Below the pieces are notes generated by a model. It did no database searches, was not told where the DNA came from, and was given only the letters and a program-made list of their open reading frames with translations. The position numbers and the translations under genes are program-made. From Catellatospora sichuanensis (GTDB lineage Bacteria > Actinomycetota > Actinomycetes > Mycobacteriales > Micromonosporaceae), in assembly GCF_007483665.1 (NCBI RefSeq), contig NZ_ML660185.1, positions 162,178 to 226,177 on the forward strand: 64,000 nt of DNA, given 5' to 3'. Of this stretch, positions 6,278 through 15,152 are shown piece by piece (the stretch's first letter is position 1; the number at the start of each line of letters is the position of its first letter).

Positions 6278-8620
6278 CTACTCGGTGTGCAGGGCTTCAG
6301 CGGTGCTGATTCGGGCCGCTTGGCGGGCGGGGAGCAGCGCGCTGAGCACGGCGATGAGCACGCCGCTGAGCAGCAGGACCGCGAGCTGCGGCGCGGTGTA
6401 CACGTCGACGATGCCCTGCGGCAGCCGGGTCCCGGCGGCCTCGCCGATGAGCTGGATGATCTGCCGCTGTGCCGCGACGCCGCCGGGCAGCCCGAGCACG
6501 CCGCCGAGGATGCCCAGGGCCGCCATCGAGGTGACCACCATGACGGCCGCCTGGGCCGGCGTCATGCCGACGGACTTGACGATGGCGAGGTCGCGGCGGC
6601 GTTCGCGGGTGTTGAGCACGGCGGTGTGGGCGACGCCGAGTCCGGCCACGACGAGCAGGGCGGCGGTGAGCGCGCCGACGACGCTGAGCAGCACCGCCAT
6701 GTCGATCTCGTCGTCGTCGGGGGTGGTGGCGATGAGGCCGGCGTCGCCGCCGCCGGCGACCTGTTCGATGAACCGGTCGGCGGTCGTTCCGGGTGACAGG
6801 CCTACGAAGTAGACCGGCATCCGGGGCTCCATGAAGGACACCGAGGCCCAGTCGAGGTAGACCTCGCTGTGCACGCCGAAGATCTCACCGACGATGCGGA
6901 CGACGACGGTGCGTCCTTCGACGGTCAGCGTCAGGCTGTCGCCGATGGACTTGCCGGTCAGCCGCAGGACCTCGGCCCCGACGGCGGCCTCCCCGGCGCC
7001 GCTGATCCAGCGGCCTTCGAGGATTTCGTAGCCGAGCTGGGCCGAGTCGCCGCGGTAGGCGTTCAGGTCGACGTTCTCGGTGATCCCGGCGACGGCCGCG
7101 TCGCCGTAGAACAAGGTGGTGACGTACCGCGCGCCGGGTATGCCCCGCACGAACGCTTCCACCTCGGGGTCGGTCATCCGGGTGCCCTCCGGCTGGCGGC
7201 GGGCCTCGCCCTCCACCTCCGTGGGTCCGCCCGGCGGCGGGTTCATGACCTGCACCTGGACGTGGTCGGCGCGGACGAGCGCGTCGTTCCAGCGGCCCGC
7301 CGACTCGGTCAGGCCGATGGAGAACACCACGGTGGCGCTGCCGAGCACCACCGCGAGCAGGGTGAGCAGGGTCCGGGCAGGGCGTACGACGGGCAGGGCC
7401 AGGCCGAGGCTGACCGCGCGGGGCAGCCGGGAGCGGGACAGCAGCCGCTGCACGGCGCGGCCCCGGCCGGTGGGGGAGGCGACGGCGGACAGTGCGGCCG
7501 TCGCGGTAGTCCGGCCCGCGCGCAGGGCCGGGACCAGGGCCGTGACCGCCACGAGCACCGGGACGGCGACGAGCACGGCGACGGTCAGCACAGGGGACGG
7601 CGTCGTGTCGAGGCCGAGTACGTAGACGTTGTTCTGGAACTGTTCGAGCAGCCAGGAGGTGCCCAGGTTGCCCAGGACCGCGCCGACCGCGCAGCCGATC
7701 AACGCCGGGCCGGTCATCATCAGCAGGTACACGGCGGTGACCTGGCCCGGGGTGAAACCGATCGCCTTGAGCACCCCGATGCTCCGGTATCCGGCGATGA
7801 CGGCGCCACTGACCACGTTTCCGATGACCAGCACCGCGACGATCAGGGACAGCACGGCGAAGACGGTGAGGAACGAACTGAGCGTCTTGGCGCGCTGCCC
7901 CGCCCGTTCCCGGTTGGTCAGGTAGTCGCCGGTGCCGGCGACCGCGTCGGTGGGCACCCCGGCGGTGACGGCGGCCAGCCGCTGCTCAAGGTGCGCGGCC
8001 GTCGCCGCCGACTCCGGCGCGAACCGGTAGAGCATCTGGGTGCTGGTCGCGCCGATGCGGCGCACGTCGTCGGGCCGCATCCACGCGTCGGCGCTCTGGG
8101 TGACCGAGTAGGCGACGCCGACGACGGTCGCGGTGCCGAGGTTCGGCAGCGTGTAGGTGCGGCCGAGGATCCGCCCCGGGTCGGGTCCCCAACGCAGATG
8201 GGTGCCGACGACGATCTCGCCGGTGGCGGTCGCCCACCGCCCGTGGGTCAGCCGGAGCTGGTCCGCGCCGCCGCCGGGCTCGGCCCGTCCGGCGATGCGC
8301 ATCGGCCCGGCGCCCATCTGCATGCCGTTCTGCAGCTGCGCGCTCGCCATCGGGAAGGGCCCGGAGGCGGCCACGACGCCGTCGGCCTGCGCGGTGGCGC
8401 CGACGCGGTCGTCGGTGATCTTCGTGCTGTCGTACAGGACCGTTGCGTGCGCACCGTGGAGCTGTGCGAACGTGCGGTCGAACGGGCCGGTTACGGCCGC
8501 GAGCAGGGCGATGCCGATCAGCAGCGCGGCCGTGCACAGGGTGACGATGACGCCGATGAGCACGGTCTGCCCGCGGCGGCGACGGACGGCGGCGCGGGCG
8601 ATGCTCCAGGTCGCGCCCAT
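6278..8620 (-). CDS. FtsX/MacB-type ABC transporter permease
   Basis: The permease has 780 residues from the ATG at 8620; the reading frame continues open far upstream but that part is shadow. Architecture: an N-terminal helix ('TVLIGVIVTLCTAALLIGIALLAAV'), an extracytoplasmic MacB-like domain (about 50-250), three helices of a first FtsX domain (about 265-400), a linker with a second signal-like helix (about 430-455), a second extracytoplasmic domain, and a C-terminal FtsX domain (about 640-775). This two-FtsX layout is common in actinobacterial exporters of peptides, lipids or antibiotics. The start overlaps the ATPase stop by one base (TGATG), giving translational coupling. The substrate is unknown. 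Confidence 0.9.
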   Translation of the reverse strand: MGATWSIARAAVRRRRGQTVLIGVIVTLCTAALLIGIALLAAVTGPFDRTFAQLHGAHATVLYDSTKITDDRVGATAQADGVVAASGPFPMASAQLQNGMQMGAGPMRIAGRAEPGGGADQLRLTHGRWATATGEIVVGTHLRWGPDPGRILGRTYTLPNLGTATVVGVAYSVTQSADAWMRPDDVRRIGATSTQMLYRFAPESAATAAHLEQRLAAVTAGVPTDAVAGTGDYLTNRERAGQRAKTLSSFLTVFAVLSLIVAVLVIGNVVSGAVIAGYRSIGVLKAIGFTPGQVTAVYLLMMTGPALIGCAVGAVLGNLGTSWLLEQFQNNVYVLGLDTTPSPVLTVAVLVAVPVLVAVTALVPALRAGRTTATAALSAVASPTGRGRAVQRLLSRSRLPRAVSLGLALPVVRPARTLLTLLAVVLGSATVVFSIGLTESAGRWNDALVRADHVQVQVMNPPPGGPTEVEGEARRQPEGTRMTDPEVEAFVRGIPGARYVTTLFYGDAAVAGITENVDLNAYRGDSAQLGYEILEGRWISGAGEAAVGAEVLRLTGKSIGDSLTLTVEGRTVVVRIVGEIFGVHSEVYLDWASVSFMEPRMPVYFVGLSPGTTADRFIEQVAGGGDAGLIATTPDDDEIDMAVLLSVVGALTAALLVVAGLGVAHTAVLNTRERRRDLAIVKSVGMTPAQAAVMVVTSMAALGILGGVLGLPGGVAAQRQIIQLIGEAAGTRLPQGIVDVYTAPQLAVLLLSGVLIAVLSALLPARQAARISTAEALHTE

Positions 8621-9303
8621 CACACCGACTCCAGCTCGGAGACCTTGCCGTCTTCGAAGTTGATGACGCGGCTGGCGCAGCGCTCGGCCAGGCGCTGGTC
8701 GTGCGTGACGATCAGCAGCGTCTGGCCGATCTGGTTGAGGTCGAGCAGCAGGTCCATGACCTGCTCGCCGGTGCGGCTGTCGAGCGCGCCGGTCGGTTCG
8801 TCGGCCAGCAGCAGGGCCGGCCGGTTCATCAGTGCGCGGGCCACGCCGGCCCGCTGGCGCTCGCCGCCGGACAGCTGGGACGGGTAGGCGTCCTTGCGGG
8901 CGGCGATGCCGAGCTCCTCCAGCAGGCCGAGCGCGCGGGCACGGGCCTGCTTGTGCGGGGTGCCGACCAGGCGGGCCGACAGCATCACGTTGTCGAGCAC
9001 GGGCAGGTCGTCGAGCAGGTGGAAGAACTGGAAGACCATGCCGATGCGGCGGCGGCGGTAGCGGGCCAGTGCGCCCTCGCCCAGCGCGGACAGCTCCTCG
9101 CCGTGCACCGTGACGGTGCCGGAGGTGGGGCGGTCGAGCCCGGCGACCAGGTTGAGCAGCGTCGACTTGCCGCTGCCGGAGGGGCCCATCACGGCGACGG
9201 ACTCGCCCTGGCGCACGGTGAGGTCGACGCCGTCGAGCGCCACCGTCTCGCCGTACCGCTTGTACACCGCGCTGAGCTGCACCAATACTTCTGCTTCTGC
9301 CAT
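8620..9303 (-). CDS. ABC transporter ATP-binding protein, LolD/MacB type
   Basis: This 227-residue ATPase has Walker A 'GPSGSGKST' (about 41-49), a Q-loop in 'GMVFQFFHLLDDLPVLDNV', signature 'LSGGERQR', Walker B 'LLLADEPTGALD' and an H-loop 'LIVTHDQRLAERC'. Phrases such as 'FHLLDDLPVLDNV' and 'GALDSRTGEQVMDLL' place it with the ATPases that pair with FtsX-type permeases. It forms a two-gene operon with the downstream permease. The divergent two-component system across 140 bp probably controls it, a common arrangement for such exporters. Confidence 0.93.
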   Translation of the reverse strand: MAEAEVLVQLSAVYKRYGETVALDGVDLTVRQGESVAVMGPSGSGKSTLLNLVAGLDRPTSGTVTVHGEELSALGEGALARYRRRRIGMVFQFFHLLDDLPVLDNVMLSARLVGTPHKQARARALGLLEELGIAARKDAYPSQLSGGERQRAGVARALMNRPALLLADEPTGALDSRTGEQVMDLLLDLNQIGQTLLIVTHDQRLAERCASRVINFEDGKVSELESV

Positions 9304-9442
9304 GACGGCGACAGTATGCAGCGGGCACCCAGCGCCGCGTCAGGCTGGGGATGCAACCGGCGGCCCAGGTCATCCCACGGATGTATGCGCCCGGTTCGCC
9401 AGGTTGATGCGGCCCTCGCGGGGGCCTTGCCACAATGGTGCG

Positions 9443-10321
9443 GTGATCTTCGCCGGTGTGCTGCGCCCGTCCGTCGTCGCGGGCCTGCTGCCGGCTGCCG
9501 CGGCGACAGCTGCGTGGGTGTGCCGCGACCTGCGGGTGACGCTGCCCGGCTGGGTGGCGGCGCCGCTGCTGGTGCTGGTCCTCGCCGCGCTGGGGTACGC
9601 GTGGAGCACCCGCCGGCGCTACGAGCGCTCGCTGCGCGACCGGGTCCGCCTGCTGGACGAGGCCGGGGAGGCAGCCGTCGCGGCCGCGCTGGCCGCCGAG
9701 CGCGACCGCATCGCGCGGGAGCTGCACGACATCGTCAGCCACAACGTCAGCCTCATGATCATCCAGGCGGGCGCGGCGCGGCAGGTCGTCACCGGTGCGC
9801 CGCAGGACGCCACGGAGGCGCTGCTGGCGGTCGAGTCCAGCGGCCGGGAGGCGATGAGCGAGCTGCGCGCCCTGCTCGGAGTGCTGTCGGCGGGCGACGA
9901 CGGCGAGGACGACCTGACCCCGCAGCCCGGCATGGGGCGGCTGGAAGAGCTGGTGGACCGGGTCGCGTTCGCGGGGCTGCCGGTGGACCTGACCGTGGAG
10001 GGGCAGCCGCGGCCGCTGCCGCCGGGCATCGACCTGACCGCGTACCGGGTGATCCAGGAGGCGCTGACCAACGCGCTCAAGCACGCGTCCGGTGCCCGCG
10101 CCGAGGTGCACGTCCGCTACACCGACCGGCACCTGCGGTTGGAGGTCCTCAACACCGGGCCCAGCGTGCTCACCGGGCAGGCGGTCCCGCCGTCGGCGCC
10201 TGCCGAAACCGGTCGGGGTCTGCTCGGGCTGCGTGAACGCGTCGCCGCGTTCGGCGGCCACCTGGACGCGCGGCGGCGGCTGGGCGGCGGCTTCCGGGTG
10301 CGCGCGAGGATCCCGCTGTGA
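9443..10321 (+). CDS. Two-component sensor histidine kinase (HisKA_3, NarL-type)
   Basis: The kinase has 292 residues from GTG 9443; the open frame reaches much further upstream, but those codons lie antisense to the ATPase gene. Two predicted membrane segments (about 2-25 and 36-54) precede a dimerisation domain 'ERDRIARELHDIVSHNVSL' with phospho-acceptor H95. The HATPase domain follows, with N-box 'YRVIQEALTNALKHA' and G-box 'GRGLLGLRERV'. It has almost no sensory loop, so it may be an intramembrane-sensing kinase that detects membrane or antibiotic stress. CACAAT 6 bases before the GTG suggests leaderless transcription. Its stop overlaps the regulator start (GTGA). Confidence 0.88.
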   Translation: MIFAGVLRPSVVAGLLPAAAATAAWVCRDLRVTLPGWVAAPLLVLVLAALGYAWSTRRRYERSLRDRVRLLDEAGEAAVAAALAAERDRIARELHDIVSHNVSLMIIQAGAARQVVTGAPQDATEALLAVESSGREAMSELRALLGVLSAGDDGEDDLTPQPGMGRLEELVDRVAFAGLPVDLTVEGQPRPLPPGIDLTAYRVIQEALTNALKHASGARAEVHVRYTDRHLRLEVLNTGPSVLTGQAVPPSAPAETGRGLLGLRERVAAFGGHLDARRRLGGGFRVRARIPL

Positions 10322-10968
10322 CCCGGGTGCTGATCGCTGACGACCAGGCGCTGGTCCGTACCGGCTTCACGATGATCCTGAAGGCGGCCGGGATCGACGT
10401 GGTGGGCCAGGCCGCCGACGGGCTGGAGGCGGTGCAGCTGGCCCGGTCGCTGCGCCCCGACGTCGTGTTGATGGACATCCGGATGCCGCAGCTCGACGGG
10501 CTGGAGGCGACCCGGCGGGTGCTCGCCGACGTGCCGGAGACCCGCGTCATCATCCTGACCACCTTCGACCTGGACAGGTATGTGTACGCGGCGCTGGCCG
10601 CAGGGGCCAGCGGCTTCCTGCTCAAGGACGTGTCGCCCGAACATCTGGCCGCCGCGGTGACGCTGGTCGGCACCGGTGACGCCCTGCTGTCGCCGTCGAT
10701 CACCCGGCGGCTGGTGCAGCGATACGCCCGCCCCGAAGGCGAGACGCCCGTCCCGGCCGACCTGAGCGCGCTGACCCCGCGCGAGCTGGAGGTGTTCCGG
10801 CACGTCGGCCGGGGTCTGTCCAATGGGGAGATCGCCGACGGGCTGACCCTGAGCGAGGCGACGGTGAAGACGCACGTCGCCCGGATCTTCGCCAAACTCG
10901 AACTGCGCGACCGCGCCCAGGCGGTTGTCGTCGCCTATGAGACCGGCCTGATCCGCCCCGGCGACTGA
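10318..10968 (+). CDS. NarL/FixJ-type response regulator
   Basis: The 216-residue regulator has an N-terminal receiver with acidic pocket 'ADDQ', phospho-acceptor D53 in 'VVLMDIRMPQLDG' and conserved K in 'GFLLKDV'. Its C-terminal LuxR/GerE helix-turn-helix reads 'LTPRELEVFRHVGRGLSNGEIADGLTLSEATVKTHVARIFAKL'. It is co-translated with the kinase (4-base overlap). By arrangement it probably activates or represses the divergent ABC exporter operon. Confidence 0.93.
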   Translation: MTRVLIADDQALVRTGFTMILKAAGIDVVGQAADGLEAVQLARSLRPDVVLMDIRMPQLDGLEATRRVLADVPETRVIILTTFDLDRYVYAALAAGASGFLLKDVSPEHLAAAVTLVGTGDALLSPSITRRLVQRYARPEGETPVPADLSALTPRELEVFRHVGRGLSNGEIADGLTLSEATVKTHVARIFAKLELRDRAQAVVVAYETGLIRPGD

Positions 10969-10995
10969 GGACGCCCGGCTGTCGGGGGCGGTTCC

Positions 10996-11008
10996 TATGA
11001 TCGCCGCC
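10996..11008 (+). promoter_or_regulatory. Leaderless -10 element deciding the start at 11009
   Basis: TATGAT at 10996-11001 stands 7 bases before the ATG at 11009. It overlaps the alternative ATG at 10997, which argues for the later start. Confidence 0.5.
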
Positions 11009-11593
11009 ATGGCGAACGCATACACGGTCCTGTGGACCCACGACACCTGCCGCGAGTTGCGTAAGGCGGGCCGGACCGGGCAGCGCCCGCCGGTCGCGTT
11101 CAGCGGGGTCCATACTTCGCTTCCCCGGTGGAGCAGGCCCGACGTCGGCGACGACGTCTACGCGCTGCACGTGAACCGGCGGGTACTGCACGTGGTGAGC
11201 CGGTTGCGGGTACGCGACAAGCAGCGCGGCGAATGCTGCGGCGCGAAGCCACTGACCTGGCGTGATCCGGCGTTCCCCGGCCACGCCGAGTGGGCGGCGC
11301 TCGGCGCGGACGGCTGCGGCGCGTCGGCGGTGCACGTCGACGCCACGCCGGTGCGGTTCGACTTGGCCGTCCCCGGCGACCTGCTGGCGGAGCTGGCGTG
11401 GCGCAACGCCCGCGGGGTGACCCGCGGGCTCAAAGGCGTCGCCGACGGGATGCTCGAAAAGTCCAACAGCCTGCAGGGTGGCGTCTACTGGCTCACCAGC
11501 GAGTCGGCTGCCGCGCTCGCGGCGCTCGTCGCGGGTGCCGCGAGCCCGTCAGACCGCGCCGAACCGGCGGTCGCGGGCGGGCTCCGGACCTAG
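11009..11593 (+). CDS. Hypothetical protein, 194 aa
   Basis: I do not recognise the family. The soluble protein begins 'MANAYTVLWTHDTCRELRKAGRTGQRPPVAFSG' and has a basic, aromatic-rich first half ('DVYALHVNRRVLHVVSRLRVRDK'). A two-cysteine segment ('GECCGAK') and an Ala-rich end follow. The 'DDVYALHVNRRVLHVVSRL' strand resembles an EVE/PUA-like ligand pocket, but this is only an impression. The leaderless -10 supports the start, and codon use matches the neighbours. Confidence 0.65.
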   Translation: MANAYTVLWTHDTCRELRKAGRTGQRPPVAFSGVHTSLPRWSRPDVGDDVYALHVNRRVLHVVSRLRVRDKQRGECCGAKPLTWRDPAFPGHAEWAALGADGCGASAVHVDATPVRFDLAVPGDLLAELAWRNARGVTRGLKGVADGMLEKSNSLQGGVYWLTSESAAALAALVAGAASPSDRAEPAVAGGLRT

Positions 11594-11707
11594 CCACGAG
11601 TGTGAGGGAGCTTCACGGATCGCGGCGTACAGTGGGCGGGGATCGTCGTTGTCGGCTCCCTCCACCGATGGACCGGCGTACGCCCCTCGTACCCTGGTGA
11701 GGAACGC

Positions 11708-12982
11708 ATGCCCTCCTTCCCCCGCCCTGATCTCGGCCCGCTGACGCGCAGGTCCGCCCTCGCCGCCCTGGGTTTGACGGGTGCCGCGATCGGCCTGGCC
11801 GCCTGCACCGGCAGCAAGTCTCCGTCCGGGACCGGTTCGCCCGGCCAGAGCCCTGACGCGCCGCCGCCCAAGGCCAACGTCACGATCACCGAACCCGCCG
11901 CGGCGGCGACGGATGTCCCCGCCTCCGCCGAGATCGTGTTCGCCGCGACGGACGCGGTCTCCACGCAGGTCGTGCTCAAGGACGCGGCCGGCGCCGATGT
12001 GCCCGGCGAGATGCATCCCGACGGCAAGGGCTGGCTGCCCGCCAAGTCCCTGGCGTACGGAACGGCCTACACCGTCACGGTCACCGCGACCGGTGACGAC
12101 GGCAGGCCCGCGACCGCGACGTCGACCTTCACGACCATGGCCCAGCCCGGCAAGGTGGTCAGTGTCGTCAGCTTCCTTCCCGACGACGCTGTGGTGGGGG
12201 TCGGCATGCCGCTGATCTTCCGGCTGAGCCGCAAGATCCCCGAGGCGCAGCGGGCGGCGTTGCAACGGCGGCTGCTGGTGCAGACGACCCCGGCGCAGGA
12301 AGGCATCTGGACCTGGTACACCCCGGATGAGCTGCACTGGCGACCACGGGAGTTCTGGCAGGCCGGCACCAAGGTCTTCGTCGACGTGCGTGCGGGCGGG
12401 CTGCCCCTGGGCGACGGTTATTTCGGGAAGCGCAACTCGACGCTGACCTGCTCCGTCGGCCGGTCGCTGGTCATGACGATCGACGACAAGGCAAAGCCGA
12501 AGGTGATGAAGGTCGTGAAGGACGGCGTCACCGTGCGCACCATCCGGGTCAGCCTGGGCCGGGCGAGCATGCCGTCCTCGAGTGGCACCACCGTGATCAT
12601 CGAGCGCCTGGCCAAGACGGTGTTCGACACGACGAACGACCCGAACCCGTCGAACCGCTACCGGACGAACATCGTCTACGCCCAGCGCCTGACCTGGGGC
12701 GGGGAGTTCATCCACGCGGCGCCCTGGTCGGTGAAGGACCAGGGAGTCCGCAACGTCTCGCATGGCTGTGTGAACATGTCCACGGCGGACGCCAAGTGGC
12801 TGTACGAGCAGACGATGATCGGCGACCCGGTGATCACCAAGGGCACGCCGCGCAGGCTGCAGTACGGCAACGGCTGGACCGACTTCGACAAGCCCTGGGA
12901 CGAGTACGTCAAGGGCAGCGCGATCCCGTACACGCCGCAGACGGACACGACGCCTGAGCCGTCGGCGTCGCCGGTCACCTGA
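11708..12982 (+). CDS. Lipoprotein L,D-transpeptidase with Ig-like domains
   Basis: The 424-residue protein has a lipoprotein signal with lipobox L30-A-A-C33 after 'TRRSALAALGLTGAAIG', two Ig-like domains (about 55-145 and 150-245) and a YkuD catalytic domain (about 250-380). The active site 'HAAPW...SHGCVNMS' gives catalytic C354 with H336 and H352. Mycobacterial Ldt proteins of this layout make 3-3 cross-links in peptidoglycan by attacking tetrapeptide donors. It acts at the outer face of the membrane. The start has a GAGGAA site 6 bases upstream. It is a monocistronic unit ending at a hairpin at 13050. Confidence 0.93.
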   Translation: MPSFPRPDLGPLTRRSALAALGLTGAAIGLAACTGSKSPSGTGSPGQSPDAPPPKANVTITEPAAAATDVPASAEIVFAATDAVSTQVVLKDAAGADVPGEMHPDGKGWLPAKSLAYGTAYTVTVTATGDDGRPATATSTFTTMAQPGKVVSVVSFLPDDAVVGVGMPLIFRLSRKIPEAQRAALQRRLLVQTTPAQEGIWTWYTPDELHWRPREFWQAGTKVFVDVRAGGLPLGDGYFGKRNSTLTCSVGRSLVMTIDDKAKPKVMKVVKDGVTVRTIRVSLGRASMPSSSGTTVIIERLAKTVFDTTNDPNPSNRYRTNIVYAQRLTWGGEFIHAAPWSVKDQGVRNVSHGCVNMSTADAKWLYEQTMIGDPVITKGTPRRLQYGNGWTDFDKPWDEYVKGSAIPYTPQTDTTPEPSASPVT

Positions 12983-13049
12983 GCGGTCCTGGTCCTCCTC
13001 CTCCTCCCGCAGATCCGCCTGGCGGTCTGCCGGTGTGACCGTGCCCATG

Positions 13050-13076
13050 CCGGGATGTCCACATCGGACATCCCGG
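13050..13076. terminator. Hairpin terminator after the L,D-transpeptidase gene
   Basis: CCGGGATGTCC and GGACATCCCGG form a perfect 11-bp stem with a 5-base loop, 68 bp after the stop codon. The rest of the 12983-13413 interval holds the arabinose promoter region and no gene. Confidence 0.6.
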
Positions 13077-13212
13077 TTGGAGCGGGCGGGGGTGCCGCTC
13101 TCACCGCATGAAGTGCCACCCCCGCCCGCCGTCGAGCTGCCGACGCCGGCCGGGCGCACGGCATGTCCGCGGACTCGATCCGGTCGAACTCCGGACTCGG
13201 TTGCAGCGATAG

Positions 13213-13226
13213 TGTTAACGCACACA
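13213..13226 (+). promoter_or_regulatory. Upstream arabinose-type LacI operator
   Basis: TGTTAACGCACACA matches the site at 13368 (read in reverse) at 12 of 14 positions. It lies 155 bp upstream of that site, a spacing that could allow looping between two bound repressors. Confidence 0.55.
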
Positions 13227-13353
13227 TCGGTTCGCGTCAAGGGATGCCCGATGACCGGCTGTGCGCCTCGCGTGCCGCCTGCGTGAAGACTTGCGCAAAT
13301 TCTCGGGTCGTTCAGCACAAGCCGCCGTTACGCATCTGTTGCGATCGCGTGTC

Positions 13354-13382
13354 TTGACGCACCTTCATGTGAGCGCTAACAC
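13354..13382 (+). promoter_or_regulatory. araB promoter with overlapping LacI operator
   Basis: TTGACG (13354-13359), a 17-base spacer and TAACAC (13377-13382) make a good housekeeping-type promoter. The operator TGTGAGCGCTAACA (13368-13381) covers the spacer and the -10, so a bound LacI protein would block polymerase. The same TTGACG/operator layout recurs upstream of the GH127 gene. Confidence 0.65.
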
Positions 13383-13413
13383 TGTGTGCCAGCAACCGAG
13401 CGGAGGAAGACAC

Positions 13414-15081
13414 ATGAGCGACCGGTACGTCGTGGGCGTCGACTACGGCACGCTGTCCGGCCGGGCCCTGGTGGTCCGTGTCAGCGACGGCGCCGAGGTC
13501 GGCACGGCGGTGCACGAGTACCGCCACGGCGTCATGGACGGCGTGCTCGCCGCGTCCGGCGCTCCGCTGCCGCCGGACTGGGCGCTGCAGGACCCCGACG
13601 ACTATCGCGACGTGCTGCGCAACGCGGTCCCGGCGGCGCTGGCCGCGGCGGGCGTCGACCCGGCCGACGTGATCGGCATCGGCACGGACTTCACCGCGTG
13701 CACGGTGCTGCCGGCGCTGGCCGACGGCACGCCGCTGTGTGAGCTGCCGGAGCTGCGCCACCGCCCGCACGCGTGGGTGAAACTGTGGAAGCACCACGCC
13801 GCGCAGCCGCACGCCGACCGCATCAACGCCCTGGCCCACGAGCGCGGCGAGCCGTGGATCGGCCGCTACGGCGGCAAGATCTCCGCGGAATGGCAGTACG
13901 CCAAGGGACTGCAGCTGCTCGAGGAGGACCCGGAGGTCTACGACCGGGCCGAGCGCTGGATCGAGGCCGCGGACTGGATCATCTGGCAGCTCTGCGGGGT
14001 CGAGACCCGCAACGTCTGCACCGCCGGTTACAAGGGCATCTTCCAGGACGGCAGCTACCCGTCCAAGGACTACCTGGCGGCGCTGAATCCCGGTTTCGCC
14101 GGCTTCGTCGCCAAGCTCGACGGCCCGCTGCTGCCGCTGGGCGGCCGGGCGGGTTCGCTGACCGCCGAGGCCGCTGCGTGGACGGGGCTGCCGGCGGGCA
14201 TCGCGGTCGCGGTCGGCAACGTCGACGCGCACGTCACCGCCGCTGCCGCGCAGGCCCTCGACCCGGGCCGACTGGTCGCCATCATGGGCACCTCGACCTG
14301 CCACGTCGTCAACGGCACGGTTCCCGCCGAGGTGGCGGGCATGTGCGGCGTCGTCGACGGCGGCATCAGCCCGGGCGCCTGGGGATACGAGGCCGGGCAG
14401 AGCGGCGTGGGCGACATCTTCGGCTGGTATGTCGAGCATTCCGCCCCGGCGGGCTTCGACTCGCATGAGCGGCTGTCGGAGCTGGCCGCGGCGCAGCCGG
14501 TCGGCGGCCACGGACTGATCGCGCTGGACTGGTGGAACGGCAACCGCTCGCTGCTGGTCAACCACGACCTGTCCGGCCTGATCGTCGGGCTGACCCTGGC
14601 CACCCGGCCGCAGGACGTCTACCGGGCGCTGCTGGAGTCGACCGCGTACGGCACCCGAATGATCATGGAGGCGTTCGCGGCGGCGGGCGTGCCGGTCACC
14701 GAGCTGGTGGTGGCGGGCGGCCTGACCTCGAACCGGCTGCTGATGCAGATCTACGCCGACGTGACCGACCGGCCGCTGAGCATCATCGGCTCGGCGCAGG
14801 GCCCGGCCCTGGGCTCGGCGATCCACGCCGCGGTCGCCGCCGGGGCCTACACCGACGTGCACGAGGCGTCCGAGGCGATGGGCCGCGTCGAGCGGGGCGT
14901 CTACCAGCCCGACCCGGCACGTGCCCGCGCCTACGACGCGCTCTACGCGGAGTACCGGACTCTGCACGACCACTTCGGACGCGGTGCGAACGACGTCATG
15001 TCGCGCCTGCGCGCCATCCGCAACGCCGCTCACCTGCGCTCGGCCGACGAGCCCACGGTGGCGCTGGGGGCTGCGGCATGA
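13414..15081 (+). CDS. araB: Ribulokinase
   Basis: AraB phosphorylates L-ribulose to L-ribulose 5-phosphate with ATP. The 555-residue protein is a full-length FGGY kinase: 'VVGVDYGTLSGRALVV' (phosphate 1 motif) at the N-terminus, 'GIGTDFTACTVLPAL', the ribulokinase-specific 'WIEAADWIIWQLCG', 'IMGTSTCHVVN' and the adenosine motif 'VAGGLTSNRLLMQIYADVT'. The ATG at 13414 has a GGAGGAAGA ribosome-binding site; the frame is open further upstream but crosses the promoter. It is the first gene of the arabinose operon. Its stop overlaps a 24-codon mini reading frame that leads into araD. Confidence 0.96.
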   Translation: MSDRYVVGVDYGTLSGRALVVRVSDGAEVGTAVHEYRHGVMDGVLAASGAPLPPDWALQDPDDYRDVLRNAVPAALAAAGVDPADVIGIGTDFTACTVLPALADGTPLCELPELRHRPHAWVKLWKHHAAQPHADRINALAHERGEPWIGRYGGKISAEWQYAKGLQLLEEDPEVYDRAERWIEAADWIIWQLCGVETRNVCTAGYKGIFQDGSYPSKDYLAALNPGFAGFVAKLDGPLLPLGGRAGSLTAEAAAWTGLPAGIAVAVGNVDAHVTAAAAQALDPGRLVAIMGTSTCHVVNGTVPAEVAGMCGVVDGGISPGAWGYEAGQSGVGDIFGWYVEHSAPAGFDSHERLSELAAAQPVGGHGLIALDWWNGNRSLLVNHDLSGLIVGLTLATRPQDVYRALLESTAYGTRMIMEAFAAAGVPVTELVVAGGLTSNRLLMQIYADVTDRPLSIIGSAQGPALGSAIHAAVAAGAYTDVHEASEAMGRVERGVYQPDPARARAYDALYAEYRTLHDHFGRGANDVMSRLRAIRNAAHLRSADEPTVALGAAA

Positions 15082-15152
15082 GCGAGCTCCGCGAGCGAAT
15101 CATGGGGCAGGCGAGTCATGCCGGCGACGAGCGCAGCGAGGAGTGGGCATGA
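15078..15152 (+). CDS. 24-codon mini-ORF coupling araB to araD
   Basis: The gap between araB and araD is exactly spanned by a small frame. Its ATG overlaps the araB stop (ATGA at 15078-15081) and its TGA overlaps the araD ATG (ATGA at 15149-15152). The peptide begins MSELRERIMG and ends GDERSEEWA: hydrophilic, acidic, with no recognisable domain. No ribosome-binding site separates it from araB. It most likely keeps ribosomes translating into araD. The DNA resembles an intercistronic repeat I associate with this bacterial family, which I could not verify. A functional peptide is possible but unproven. Confidence 0.4.
   Translation: MSELRERIMGQASHAGDERSEEWA

Noticed and set aside
6869-8887. 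672-codon plus-strand frame opposite the ABC permease
   Set aside because: Composition is the Ala/Gly/Asp/Arg mirror of a high-GC gene; no domain, no start signal, and the minus-strand permease is convincing.
6278-10261. One 1327-codon frame covering the ABC permease and continuing to the kinase gene
   Set aside because: Only the part downstream of 8620 shows membrane and FtsX features. The upstream part is low-complexity Arg/Pro/Gly sequence antisense or out of frame to the ATPase and kinase genes.
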